DNA of 35,957 bases from an uncultured Victivallales bacterium (lineage in GTDB: Bacteria; Verrucomicrobiota; Lentisphaeria; Oligosphaerales; JAFGRS01): positions 1 through 35,957 of the forward strand of contig CAILUI010000009.1 in the NCBI GenBank assembly GCA_903837355.1, given 5' to 3'. Of this stretch, positions 7,717 to 15,870 are shown piece by piece (the stretch's first letter is position 1; each line of letters opens with the position of its first letter). Below the pieces are notes generated by a model that was given only the letters and a program-made list of their open reading frames with translations, ran no database searches and was not told the DNA's origin. The position numbers and the translations under genes are program-made.

Positions 7717-8451
7717 ATGCTGATCACGGTGATCGGTCGAGGCCACGGGGGTACCCGGGCCATGTCGCACACACTGAGCGCCAGCGGCGTGCACATGGGT
7801 GCGCCGCTCAACGAGTCCGGCGATCTGTTGCCGCCGGATGACCTGTACGCGGCCTGCCGGGTCATGGCCAGGCACGTGGTGCACCTCGGCGGCCTGCGCT
7901 GGGACTTCGCGAAGTTGCACACCCTGCCAATCGACCCGGAGTTCACCCGGCTGGTCGAGTCGTTCCTCTCGTCGGTACTCAGCAGTACGGCGCCGCGGCG
8001 CGGCTGGAAACTCCCGGAGACCGCCCTGGTCTTTCCCTGGATTGTACGGCTCTTCCCCGATGCTACCTTCATTCACTGGGTCCGTGACCCGCGCGACAGC
8101 ATCCTCGGCGCCCACCTGACCGATGACCTGGCGGATTTCGGCATCCCCTACGAGCACACCGACAACCTGCGCCTGCGCCGCGCCATCAGTTGGAAGTACC
8201 AGATGGAGATCGTCCGGGCCACACCCAAGCCCAAACGCTGGCTCAGCGTCCGCTTTGAGGATTTCGTCCTGCGTCAGGACGAAACCCTGGCGCAACTGGG
8301 TGCCTTCCTCGGCTTCCCGCTGGCCAAGATCCCGGTGCGCCCCGATGCCGTCGGCCGCTACCGTAAGGATACCGGCGAGCACACCTTCCCCTTCTTCGCC
8401 GAAGACGAGTTCTATGACCTCAGTGACGCGGCGTTAGGCGGTTCGGTCTGA
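7717..8451 (+). CDS. Sulfotransferase family protein
   Basis: 244 residues. Members transfer a sulfuryl group from PAPS to a hydroxyl or amine. VIGRGHGGTR (about 5-14) sits where the 5'-phosphosulfate-binding loop is expected, and IHWVRDPRDSILG (about 118-130) matches the 3'-phosphate-binding motif with conserved R and D. RFEDFVLRQDETLAQLGAFLGF is the usual C-terminal helix region. The ATG at 7717 is preferred over an upstream ATG at 7669 because AGAGGGG precedes it by a few bases and the phosphate-binding strand must lie near the N-terminus. No signal peptide or membrane segment is seen, so it is probably cytoplasmic. The aminotransferase starts 17 bases downstream, so the two are likely co-transcribed. 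The acceptor substrate cannot be inferred. Confidence 0.75.
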   Translation: MLITVIGRGHGGTRAMSHTLSASGVHMGAPLNESGDLLPPDDLYAACRVMARHVVHLGGLRWDFAKLHTLPIDPEFTRLVESFLSSVLSSTAPRRGWKLPETALVFPWIVRLFPDATFIHWVRDPRDSILGAHLTDDLADFGIPYEHTDNLRLRRAISWKYQMEIVRATPKPKRWLSVRFEDFVLRQDETLAQLGAFLGFPLAKIPVRPDAVGRYRKDTGEHTFPFFAEDEFYDLSDAALGGSV

Positions 8452-8468
8452 CCAACGGAGTCCATGAC

Positions 8469-9656
8469 ATGCAGATCCTATCACCGGTGCTGGACGGTTA
8501 CCTGACCCACGCCTCCTGGATCCGGCGGATGTTCGAGGCCGGCATCGAGCTCAAACGCACGCACGGCGCCGACAACGTCTATGATTTCAGCCTCGGCAAC
8601 CCGGATCTGCCGCCGCCGCCGGCCGTCAAGCAAGCCCTGCAGGAGATCGTCGATCGCCTGGACCGACCGATGGCCCTGGGGTACATGCCGAACGCCGGCT
8701 ATCCCGAGGTCCGTGAGCGCCTGGCCGCCCATCTCGCCAAGGAGCAGAACAGCGCCCTGCGCGCTGACCATGTCGTCCTGACCTGCGGCGCCGCCGGCGC
8801 CATCAACGCCCTGTTCCGCGCCGTGCTGACCGCGGGAGATGAGATCGTCTGCCCGGCACCGTACTTCGTCGAGTACGGTTTCTACGCCGGCAATTTCGGC
8901 GGGGTTCTCAAACCGGCACTATCGAAGCCGCTGAGCTTCGAGTTGGACCTGGAGGCCATAGCGGCGGCGCTCACGGAACGGACGCGCGTCGTAATCATCA
9001 ACTCCCCCAACAACCCGACGGGAGTCGTCTACGACGCTGAACCACTGCGCCAACTGGCCGCCCTGCTCGAACGCCACACGCGCAAGATCGGCCGGCCGGT
9101 CTACCTCGTCTCCGACGAGCCGTACCGCTTCCTCACCTACGACGGCGTCAAGGTACCCCCGATCCTGCCCCTCTACCCCTTCAGCATCGTCATCGGCTCG
9201 TTCTCGAAGAACCTGTCGCTGGCTGGCGAACGCGTCGGCTACCTGGCTGCCGCGCCGACCATGGAGGGCGTTGAGCGGCTGATCGCAGGGGTGATCATGA
9301 CCAACCGCATCCTCGGTTTCGTCAACGCCCCCGCCATCGGCCAGCGCCTGCTGGCCGCAGCGCTGGGCAATGAGGTCGACGTCGGCATCTACCGGGAGCG
9401 GCGCGATGCCATGGCTGGCGTCCTCACCGCCGCCGGTATCCGCTACGCGCTGCCGCGCGGAGCGTTCTACTTCTTCCCCCAGGCTCCCGACGGCGTCGAT
9501 GATAAGACCTTCGTCGACCGGCTGATGACGCACCGCGTGCTCGGCGTGCCCGGCAGCGGCTTCGGCTACCCGGGGTTCTTCCGCCTGGCCTTCTGCACCG
9601 ATAAGCGCGTCATCGAGCGCTCGCTGGAAGGCTTCCGCAAGGCCGTCGCCGGCTGA
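8469..9656 (+). CDS. PLP-dependent class I/II aminotransferase
   Basis: 395 residues, the usual size for fold-type I aspartate/aromatic aminotransferase relatives. DFSLGNPDLPPP is the N-terminal substrate-side motif, TCGAAGAINALFRA forms the phosphate-binding turn, NSPNNPTG and SDEPYRFL are the conserved PLP pocket motifs, and GSFSKNLSLAGERVGY carries the Schiff-base lysine (K247). RLAFC near the C-terminus holds the carboxylate-binding arginine. The start at 8469 follows ACGGAG by about nine bases. It reversibly moves an amino group between an amino acid and a 2-oxo acid; the specificity is not readable. It is the second gene of a probable operon with the sulfotransferase, and converges on the rRNA methyltransferase gene across 25 bases. 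Confidence 0.9.
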   Translation: MQILSPVLDGYLTHASWIRRMFEAGIELKRTHGADNVYDFSLGNPDLPPPPAVKQALQEIVDRLDRPMALGYMPNAGYPEVRERLAAHLAKEQNSALRADHVVLTCGAAGAINALFRAVLTAGDEIVCPAPYFVEYGFYAGNFGGVLKPALSKPLSFELDLEAIAAALTERTRVVIINSPNNPTGVVYDAEPLRQLAALLERHTRKIGRPVYLVSDEPYRFLTYDGVKVPPILPLYPFSIVIGSFSKNLSLAGERVGYLAAAPTMEGVERLIAGVIMTNRILGFVNAPAIGQRLLAAALGNEVDVGIYRERRDAMAGVLTAAGIRYALPRGAFYFFPQAPDGVDDKTFVDRLMTHRVLGVPGSGFGYPGFFRLAFCTDKRVIERSLEGFRKAVAG

Positions 9657-9681
9657 GCGTTGGGTCCGACAACACGCGCCT

Positions 9682-10908
9682 TCAGCCGCGGTTCAGGCAG
9701 ACGGCGGTCTCGAAGTGCGCGGTGCGCGGGAACATGTCGAAGAGGGCCAGACGCTCGACGCGGTAGCCGCCCACCTGGACCAGCCGCTTCAGATCGCGCG
9801 CCAGCGTCGCCGCATTGCAGGAGACGTACAGCACCTGGCCCACGGGGAAGTCGCAGAGGGCCTTGAGCACCGGAGCGCCGCAGCCCTGGCGCGGTGGATC
9901 CAGGAGCACGGTCGTACGTTTCAGATTGGCATCCGCCAACAGCCGCGGCAAAACCGCCTCCGTCGTGCCCCGGCGGCAACGGCACTCGAGCCCATCCCAC
10001 TGGGTGTGGTTGAACTCGGCAGCCTGCAGCGCCTGATCGTCACTCTCGATGAGGAAGCGTGCCTGAGCGCTCTTGCCGATCGCCAGGGAGAAGGTGCCGA
10101 CGCCGCTGTACGCATCCACCAGCGTCCGTGTCGGATTCGCCGCAAACCACTCTGCCACCCGCTGTGCCAGCGCATTGGCCACGGCCGAGTTGACCTGCCA
10201 GAACGAGCCCAGCGGCACGCTGACCGGCCGGCCCAGCAGTTGCTCATGCAGCCAGGGCACCCGCCGCGGCGCGCGCCCGAAGAAGAAGCTGGTGGTGCCC
10301 TCGCTGGTCAGGCGCAGGGTCAGCGGCGCCGGACGTGGCCGAGTGGCGTTGCGACGCCCCTCGCGGCTCTGCGGCAACCGCGGCAGCAGGTCGTTGAGCG
10401 CCGACGCCGCCAGCGGGCAGGAGGCCAGCTCGAAGAAGGTGACGTTGTCCCGCTGGCAGTACCCGTAGGCGATGCGCTCGTCGCCAGGCCGCCCCGGCAC
10501 CGGCTCCACCCGCAGTTTGTTGCGGTAGCCATACGCCGTCGGCGAGGCCTGGGCAGGTTCCGGCTCCGGCAGGCTGTCCAGGCCGCCTACACGGTGCAGG
10601 AGTTCGACGAGTTGGCGCTGCTTGCAGTCGAGCTCGGCAGGATACTCCATATGCTGATACACACAACCGCCGCAGGTCGTGTAGTAGGGGCACGGTGCGG
10701 CACAGCGGTGCGGGTTCGCCGCGATCACGTCGACCAGGACCCCACGGGCCAGGCGCGGCTGGTCAGACTCGATGCGAACGCGGACGCGCTCGTCGGCCAT
10801 GGCAAAAGGCACGAAAACGGCCTTGCCATCCGCCCGACGCCCAATCGCGTCGCCGCCAAACGCCACATCGGCCAGGGTCAGTTCCACCAAGGTTTCAGTC
10901 TGCTTCAT
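9682..10908 (-). CDS. rlmD: 23S rRNA (uracil-C5)-methyltransferase, RlmD/TrmA family
   Basis: SAM-dependent enzyme making 5-methyluridine in RNA; RlmD acts on U1939 of 23S rRNA. 408 residues. An N-terminal TRAM domain (about 1-60) precedes the Fe-S motif CPYYTTCGGC (CX5CX2C), with a likely fourth ligand in the segment ELASCPLAAS. The methyltransferase domain shows the SAM loop VDAYSGVGTFSLAIG, LLDPPRQGCG, and YVSCNAATLARDLKRL containing the nucleophilic cysteine (C364). Presence of the cluster favours RlmD-type over TrmA. The ATG at 10908 fits the TRAM start; an upstream start at 10989 would only add an unstructured extension. Other members of this COG2265 family modify other sites, so the exact target is inferred. 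Confidence 0.88.
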   Translation of the reverse strand: MKQTETLVELTLADVAFGGDAIGRRADGKAVFVPFAMADERVRVRIESDQPRLARGVLVDVIAANPHRCAAPCPYYTTCGGCVYQHMEYPAELDCKQRQLVELLHRVGGLDSLPEPEPAQASPTAYGYRNKLRVEPVPGRPGDERIAYGYCQRDNVTFFELASCPLAASALNDLLPRLPQSREGRRNATRPRPAPLTLRLTSEGTTSFFFGRAPRRVPWLHEQLLGRPVSVPLGSFWQVNSAVANALAQRVAEWFAANPTRTLVDAYSGVGTFSLAIGKSAQARFLIESDDQALQAAEFNHTQWDGLECRCRRGTTEAVLPRLLADANLKRTTVLLDPPRQGCGAPVLKALCDFPVGQVLYVSCNAATLARDLKRLVQVGGYRVERLALFDMFPRTAHFETAVCLNRG

Positions 10909-11114
10909 ACCCGCAATATAGCCCCGCAATAGACGCCCACGCAGCGGCGGCCCGCCGGAGGGTGCATGACAGGAAGGCACGGCTGACACACATCGCCCTC
11001 ATCTCCGCTTTTCTCTGCGGCCTCACGTCTCTGCGCGCTGACCATCCTGCACCCATTCCCGTCTGTGAACCAGAGCTTGATCAGACGTCGTCTGGCGGTA
11101 TGGTCGGGACCGGG

Positions 11115-11141
11115 TGTGGCCAGTGTGGCCAATGTGGCCAG
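11115..11141. repeat. Three 9-bp direct repeats TGTGGCCA(G/A)
   Basis: TGTGGCCAG, TGTGGCCAA and TGTGGCCAG run back-to-back, ending 13 bases before the ATG of the glycosidase gene at 11155 and directly before its ribosome binding site. They could be regulator half-sites in the leader or simple slippage repeats. Confidence 0.7.
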
Positions 11142-11154
11142 GCGGGAGGTGGCG

Positions 11155-12816
11155 ATGCAGTCCAGGGTCACGAGATGGCAGGACGGGGGCCGGAGCCGGG
11201 CGCGGCTCGGGGTACTGGCGACGTTCCTGCTGGGTCTGTGGTGTAACGCTGCGGAGGTTCGTATGCTGACCCTTGTCCCCAGTCAACCGCGGAGTGTGAC
11301 CGGAGCCGACGATGTCCAGACGCTGCAGCGGCTGGCCGCCGGCGTGGGCTGGGAGTTCGAGCCCAATGCGGACACCAATGCGGCCCTGAAACGTATCGGC
11401 ATCCGCGCCCTGCGCTGCATCAACGTCGATCCCCTGCCGGGCGAGTTCGATGCGGCAGGCACTTTCCAGGTCGGGCAGCCAGACCGCCTGCTCGCCCACC
11501 TGGCCACCTGCCGGGCCGTCGGCGCGGCACCGCATATCATCATCGCCCAAGGCGTCCACCCGAGCCTACGGCTGACCGCCGAGGACATTCCCGAGGCCGA
11601 GCGTGGGGTGATGGGCAACCAGACCGCCGAAAGCGTCTTCGGCCCCAAGGATTGGCCGCGGTTCCAGCGTTACTGCGAGGCCTACTTCGACTACATCCTG
11701 GTGCAGCAGGGCTTTACAGAGGCACGTTTCGAGGTGGGCAACGAGCCGGATATCGGCGGCGCGGTGCACCCGCGCCCACCCAAGCCAGCCAATGGCACCA
11801 AGGCGCTCTACGCCGGCTACTTCGAACTCTATCGCAACGTCGCCATCGCCGCCGCACGGTTCGAGGCCGAGCATCCGGCGTTGAAGGTGCAGCTCGGCGG
11901 GCCGGCGCTGGCCTGGGCCTTCACCTTCCGCTATGGCGAACTCAACTGGGCGGACCGCTTCCTGCAGGACTGCGCCGAGCAGACGCTCAAACTCGACTTC
12001 ATGAGCATCCACTTCTACGGCAACATCACCTCGCTGCGAGGCCAGTACGAGGCGAACTTCCCGTCCTTCGTGGAGATGCTCAAACAGACCCAGGCCAGCC
12101 GGGACCGCTATTGCCCGGGCGTGCCGATCTGGTTCACCGAGTGGGGGCCATCCTATCAAACCTGCAATGAACCCAAGGCGTCGGTCAATGCCAGTCATAT
12201 CGGCGCAGCCTGGTCCATGGACTTCCTCAACACGATGCTGGAAAACGGCATCCGGGACGCACTCTACCTGGTGACCACGGATCTGCGCCAGGCGCGGGCG
12301 GCGGGCGGGTGGGAGGATATCTGGGGCTGGCCCAGCCTGTTCACCAACCCCAACGCCCTGGGCAAAGCCTGGCCCAAGGCCCCCTTCCACGTCCTCGATA
12401 TGATCTCACGCCTGGGCGGGCAGCGCATCACGGTCGAGAGTGACGGCTCAACCCTGGCCTGCTTCGCGGCCGCAGACCCCAAGCGCCGCCGGCTGACCGC
12501 CATCCTCTGGAACTTCGCAGCACGCCTCCCGGAGTTCGCCGAGCCGGTGGAGAACGCGCAGCCGGTCGAGGTGCGCCTGAACGTGCGCGACGCCGAAGGT
12601 CTCTTCCCGGCGGGCAGCGCCACGCTACGGCGCTGGCTGGTCAGCGCCGACACCAGCAACGCCTACGCCATCCTGGCGGCTGGCGGCACCCTGGACGCCC
12701 GCGCCGAACTCCAGCAAGTGCAGGAGAGCAGACTGACAGCAAACGCCGGCGAACTGACGCTCGACGTCGTGCTGCCGCCATCAGGAGTCAGCTTCTTCGA
12801 GGTGACCGAAAAGTAA
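11155..12816 (+). CDS. Secreted clan GH-A (GH39-like) glycoside hydrolase
   Basis: 553 residues. The ATG at 11155 is chosen because GGGAGGT lies six bases before it and a signal peptide follows (basic N-terminus, hydrophobic LGVLATFLLGLWCNAA). The body looks like a TIM-barrel retaining glycosidase: EVGNEPDIGG gives the general acid/base glutamate preceded by Asn (E197), and IWFTEWGPSY gives the candidate nucleophile (E329). MSIHFYG and the strand motifs between them fit clan GH-A. The C-terminal 130 residues look like a beta-sandwich. GH39-type beta-xylosidase/iduronidase relatives are the best guess; the substrate is not readable. It is transcribed divergently from the rRNA methyltransferase gene and ends at a strong hairpin. 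Confidence 0.7.
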   Translation: MQSRVTRWQDGGRSRARLGVLATFLLGLWCNAAEVRMLTLVPSQPRSVTGADDVQTLQRLAAGVGWEFEPNADTNAALKRIGIRALRCINVDPLPGEFDAAGTFQVGQPDRLLAHLATCRAVGAAPHIIIAQGVHPSLRLTAEDIPEAERGVMGNQTAESVFGPKDWPRFQRYCEAYFDYILVQQGFTEARFEVGNEPDIGGAVHPRPPKPANGTKALYAGYFELYRNVAIAAARFEAEHPALKVQLGGPALAWAFTFRYGELNWADRFLQDCAEQTLKLDFMSIHFYGNITSLRGQYEANFPSFVEMLKQTQASRDRYCPGVPIWFTEWGPSYQTCNEPKASVNASHIGAAWSMDFLNTMLENGIRDALYLVTTDLRQARAAGGWEDIWGWPSLFTNPNALGKAWPKAPFHVLDMISRLGGQRITVESDGSTLACFAAADPKRRRLTAILWNFAARLPEFAEPVENAQPVEVRLNVRDAEGLFPAGSATLRRWLVSADTSNAYAILAAGGTLDARAELQQVQESRLTANAGELTLDVVLPPSGVSFFEVTEK

Positions 12817-12849
12817 CAGCCCTGCCGACCCGTGGGGACGGCAGGGCTG
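12817..12849. terminator. 11-bp hairpin terminator after the glycosidase gene
   Basis: Arms 12817-12827 and 12839-12849 (CAGCCCTGCCG/CGGCAGGGCTG) are perfectly complementary with an 11-base loop, starting at the base after the stop codon. No T-tract follows. It may serve both converging genes. Confidence 0.65.
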
Positions 12850-12855
12850 AACACC

Positions 12856-12891
12856 GGGGCCGCTGGCCCCGTTCCGCCAGGGACCTGGCGG
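12856..12891. terminator. Pair of hairpins after the small lysine-rich gene
   Basis: GGGGCC 12856-12861 pairs with GGCCCC 12865-12870. CCGCCAG 12874-12880 pairs with CTGGCGG 12885-12891, immediately past the minus-strand stop at 12892. With the hairpin at 12817 they make a three-hairpin transcription-end region between convergent genes. Confidence 0.5.
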
Positions 12892-12996
12892 TCAGATCGT
12901 CTTCGCCTTCTTGGCCTTCTTCTCTTGACGCTTCTCTTTCAGCGTCTTCTTGGGTTCCTTCTTGGCATCCTTCTTGACATCCTGGGACTTGGCCAT
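12892..12996 (-). CDS. 34-residue lysine-rich small protein
   Basis: The ATG at 12996 is preceded by AGGAGGT with six bases between, one of the best ribosome binding sites in the window. The product begins MAKSQDVKKDAKKEP and is about 45 percent lysine, with Glu/Asp/Gln and a short hydrophobic tail. It has no signal peptide and no predicted fold beyond a basic helix. An in-frame upstream extension to 13104 lacks a ribosome binding site and is rejected. Small basic proteins of this type occur in several bacteria as uncharacterised proteins. Nucleic-acid or ribosome binding is a guess from charge alone. It ends in a hairpin cluster and starts in the same intergenic region as the gene at 13291. 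Confidence 0.7.
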   Translation of the reverse strand: MAKSQDVKKDAKKEPKKTLKEKRQEKKAKKAKTI

Positions 12997-13154
12997 GGGG
13001 CACCTCCTGCTGTCTTTCCCTGGTCTCAACGGCGTGTGCGTACAGCTCCGGGAGCACTCTGGCCTGCCAACGCCGGCTACAGGCCCAGCCGCGGTCACCC
13101 GCACACGCTATGAATGTACCGAGATAACCGCGGCGGCGCAAGTGCTGGCAGCAG

Positions 13155-13223
13155 GCGCGGGCGCAGGTCTGCTGGGTAGGGCATCCTGCCGACCGGAGAG
13201 CCGCAGACGGCGCGGTGTGGGCG
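13155..13223 (+). repeat. Family-2 intergenic repeat, copy B
   Basis: Counterpart of 138-206 in the opposite orientation, located between the lysine-rich small gene and the secreted protein gene at 13291. It shares the exact core GTAGGGCATCCTGCCGACCG and the 3' end GACGGCGCGGTGTGGGCG. The internal divergence sits between these blocks. Confidence 0.75.
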
Positions 13224-13290
13224 ACGGATCTCGTGGTACAGTAGACAGGTGGGCTCTGCGTCCGTCCACTGCTACCGCGAGGTCAAGGCC

Positions 13291-14718
13291 ATGTTCGAAA
13301 CCCGCCGGTCCCCTTCGTCTGCCTGCCGCGGTACCGCCGCCGTGGCGGGGCTCGCGCTGGCAGTCCTGACCGCGTTTGGGCAGGCGCCCCCGGCCCAGCC
13401 CGCTGCCGACCCCGCCATCGCGGCCCGGCTGCAGGCGACGGCCCAGGCCTTCCGCGACCGGGACGGTGAGGCCGTGCGGCGCGCGTTCGCAACGAACTTC
13501 GCCGGCCCGCTGCGTATCCCAAAACTGGCACGCAGTACCCTGGACCAGGTACTCGATGCCGCGCAGACCGTAACCGCGGACCTCACGATCACGGAGACCC
13601 ACGTGGAGGGCGCCCGCGCCTTGGTCCGGGCCGACCTCGCCCTGGGCTTTACCTTCGAGGGCGGCGGCCAGCGTGAGGTCAAGGGCCCTTACCTGTTCTG
13701 GCTGGACAAGGGGCCCGAGGGCTGGACCATCACTGACGCCGAACCCCTCGCCACCGACTGGACCCTCGCCGCCGACAGCACCACGGTGCGCTGGGAGGAC
13801 GACGGCATCGGCTTCGCGGTGCCGCCGGGCTGGGGCCGCTTCGCCCTGGCGGGCGCCGACGTCCGCCGCAGTGCGCTGTTTGTCACTCCTGACCTGTCCG
13901 GCACCATCGGCGTCGCGGTCATCGTCCTGCCCATCCCGGTGCCGGTGAAGACCGTGGCTGCCAATCACCACGGCATTGCCGGGATGTACCCCGGCTCGCG
14001 CTTCATCGACGAGGCCGAGACCACGCTGGCCGGCCAGCCGGCGGTGGTCACGCACATGGAGCTTGCCCTCGGCCCCGAACCGGCCTGGGTGGAAACCGCG
14101 ATGCTGATCCGCGACGGACGCCTGGTGGTGGTCAGCCGCAGCGTCACCCCCGCCAAAACCGCACCACGTTTCGACAGCGAATTCGCGCAGGTCTGCACCA
14201 GCCTGGTCGTGGAGGACCGGAGTGCGGCCGCGACCGGAGCGCCGCCGGTTGCGGACAAGAAGGCCTACAGCAACCAGCGCTTCGGCATCGGCTTTCCCGC
14301 CCCCGCAGGCTGGGTGCTGCAAGAGATGGACGAGGCCACGGCCCTCAAACAGGGCTGGGCCTTCGGCGTCCATCTGCGTCCAGCCACGGGAGAGAGCTAT
14401 ATCCTGTTTGGCGCTCGTGAGTTACCTGCAAGTATCGCGCTCAATGTTCTGCAGGACGCTGAGATGAAGAACGTCGCCGCGGTTGCGGACGGCGTGACCG
14501 TCCAGGACGTCAAGGAACTGCAGGTCTCGGGCCTGCCGGCACGCTCTTGGTCCTACACGCTGAACCTCGGCCAGGAACGCAAGCGCCGCGAGGTCTTCAT
14601 CACCCGCCAGAACCTGCTCTTCTTCATCGTCGCCGATGCCATCCCGCCCGCCGCCTACGACAGCGTCTCCGCGGCCGTAGACCGCCTGCTGGAGACGCTC
14701 TCGCTGGCCAACCCGTAG
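13291..14718 (+). CDS. Secreted protein with NTF2-like and two PsbP-like segments
   Basis: 475 residues. The ATG at 13291 follows GCGAGGT by seven bases and begins a signal peptide (RRSPSSACRGTAAVAGLALAVLTAFGQA). Residues about 35-155 look like an NTF2/SnoaL-type cone (AFRDRDGEAVRRAFATNF ... WLDKGPEGWTITDAEPL). Two segments then share the pattern GIGFxxPxGW (about 168-310, and 328-472), each with a later LAGQPAVV/VSGLPARS strand. This resembles the PsbP/Mog1 fold often found in exported proteins of unknown role. No catalytic motif is visible. It stands alone, closed by a hairpin at 14721, 145 bases before hypA. The fold assignments are from pattern only. Confidence 0.75.
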   Translation: MFETRRSPSSACRGTAAVAGLALAVLTAFGQAPPAQPAADPAIAARLQATAQAFRDRDGEAVRRAFATNFAGPLRIPKLARSTLDQVLDAAQTVTADLTITETHVEGARALVRADLALGFTFEGGGQREVKGPYLFWLDKGPEGWTITDAEPLATDWTLAADSTTVRWEDDGIGFAVPPGWGRFALAGADVRRSALFVTPDLSGTIGVAVIVLPIPVPVKTVAANHHGIAGMYPGSRFIDEAETTLAGQPAVVTHMELALGPEPAWVETAMLIRDGRLVVVSRSVTPAKTAPRFDSEFAQVCTSLVVEDRSAAATGAPPVADKKAYSNQRFGIGFPAPAGWVLQEMDEATALKQGWAFGVHLRPATGESYILFGARELPASIALNVLQDAEMKNVAAVADGVTVQDVKELQVSGLPARSWSYTLNLGQERKRREVFITRQNLLFFIVADAIPPAAYDSVSAAVDRLLETLSLANP

Positions 14719-14720
14719 AT

Positions 14721-14741
14721 GCCGGCGCCGACGGCGCCGGC
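14721..14741 (+). terminator. 9-bp hairpin downstream of the gene ending at 14718
   Basis: GCCGGCGCC 14721-14729 pairs perfectly with GGCGCCGGC 14733-14741 around a three-base loop, two bases after the stop. It lacks a T-run but separates this gene from the hyp operon. Confidence 0.6.
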
Positions 14742-14863
14742 GGGGGCCAACGGCCCGTTCTGGAGACCGGCCTGGCCCTCCCCAGCACGGCAGAATGACA
14801 CCATGGATGGCCACGTCTGCGGAACCGCCCCCCCGCACGGCTGTCGGAAGGACAGGTATCACC

Positions 14864-15205
14864 ATGCATGAGATGTCTATAGCGCTGGGCCTCGTCGAAG
14901 CTGTCCGTGCGGAGATGGGCCGCCACGACTCGAAGCGGCTCCTGCGGGTCGGCATCAGCATCGGCGAGTTGGCGGGCGTGGACCGACAGAGCCTGAGCTT
15001 CTGCCTGGATGCCACCTTCGCCGAGGAGCACTGGGGGCAGGTCGGGACGGAGTTCCGGGCGCAGGCGGTCGAGGTACGCTGCCGCACCTGCATGCGTTGC
15101 TTCCAGCCGCCCCGTGACGATTTCCGTTGCCCGGACTGTCAGACGGCCGCAGTCGACGTGCTCAGCGGCGACGCGGTCGAGATCGAGTGGCTGGAGGTGG
15201 AATGA
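14864..15205 (+). CDS. hypA: Hydrogenase nickel insertion protein HypA
   Basis: Cytoplasmic metallochaperone that, with HypB, places nickel in the hydrogenase large subunit. 113 residues, full length. It starts with MHEMSIA, whose His2 is a known Ni ligand. The zinc site is formed by C73, C76, C89 and C92, with an extra C79 in CRTCMRC. The ATG at 14864 is preceded by GGAAGGACAGGT, and the conserved N-terminus fixes the start; an in-frame ATG at 14795 is rejected. It is the first gene of hypABFCDE and its TGA overlaps the hypB ATG (ATGA). Confidence 0.96.
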   Translation: MHEMSIALGLVEAVRAEMGRHDSKRLLRVGISIGELAGVDRQSLSFCLDATFAEEHWGQVGTEFRAQAVEVRCRTCMRCFQPPRDDFRCPDCQTAAVDVLSGDAVEIEWLEVE

Positions 15206-15870
15206 AACGGCTACGTGCAACCCAGCGTGTGCTCTCCTCAAACGACACGGCGGCGGCGGCCCTGAGACGACGCTTCGCCGAGCACAAGGTGTTGGTGCTG
15301 AACCTGCTCAGTTCTCCGGGTTCGGGCAAGACCAGCCTGCTCGAACGGACCGCGGCGGCCCGGCGCGATACCGTCCGGATGGCAGTGATCGAAGGGGATC
15401 TGCAGACGGACCGCGACGCCGAACGCGTGCGCCGCGCCGGCGTGCAGGCCGTGCAGATCAACACCGACGGGGGCTGCCACCTCAGCGCCGACATGGTCGC
15501 CGCGGCGCTGGCCGAGATTGACCTCAGCGCCCTGGATGTGCTCTTCATCGAGAATGTCGGCAACCTGGTGTGCCCGGCGGCGTTTGATCTGGGCGAGGAT
15601 GCGGCAGTCCTGCTCTTCAGCGTGACCGAGGGCGACGACAAGCCCGGCAAGTACCCCACCGCCTTTCTGAAAGCCGACGTCGTGGTGGTCAACAAGGTCG
15701 ACCTGGTCCCGTACACCAACTTCGATACCGAACGTTTCCGGCAGGACATGCAGAAGATCAAGAGCGGGCTGCCGCTGCTGGCGGTATCGTGCACGCAGGG
15801 GCTTGGGCTGGAGGACTGGTATGGCTGGCTGGAAGACCGCCTCCGTGCCAAGAAAGGACTGGCGCGGTAA
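15202..15870 (+). CDS. hypB: Hydrogenase nickel incorporation GTPase HypB
   Basis: GTPase that powers nickel delivery by HypA. 222 residues. The P-loop is SSPGSGKTS (about 36-44), GDLQTDRDAER is switch I, GGCHLS and NVGNLVCPA carry the metal-site cysteines and the Walker-B region, and VNKVDL is the guanine-specificity motif. The histidine-rich N-terminal nickel store of some HypB proteins is absent. The ATG lies in the ATGA overlap with hypA, and the stop overlaps the hypF start (TAATG), so translation is likely coupled through all three genes. Confidence 0.96.
   Translation: MKRLRATQRVLSSNDTAAAALRRRFAEHKVLVLNLLSSPGSGKTSLLERTAAARRDTVRMAVIEGDLQTDRDAERVRRAGVQAVQINTDGGCHLSADMVAAALAEIDLSALDVLFIENVGNLVCPAAFDLGEDAAVLLFSVTEGDDKPGKYPTAFLKADVVVVNKVDLVPYTNFDTERFRQDMQKIKSGLPLLAVSCTQGLGLEDWYGWLEDRLRAKKGLAR

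Noticed and set aside
10985..11045. CTCTGCGGCCTCACGTCTCTGCG segment as a coding or regulatory element
   Set aside because: It looks like a degenerate low-complexity intergenic word of a type common in many genomes; no second copy or structure in this window supports a function.
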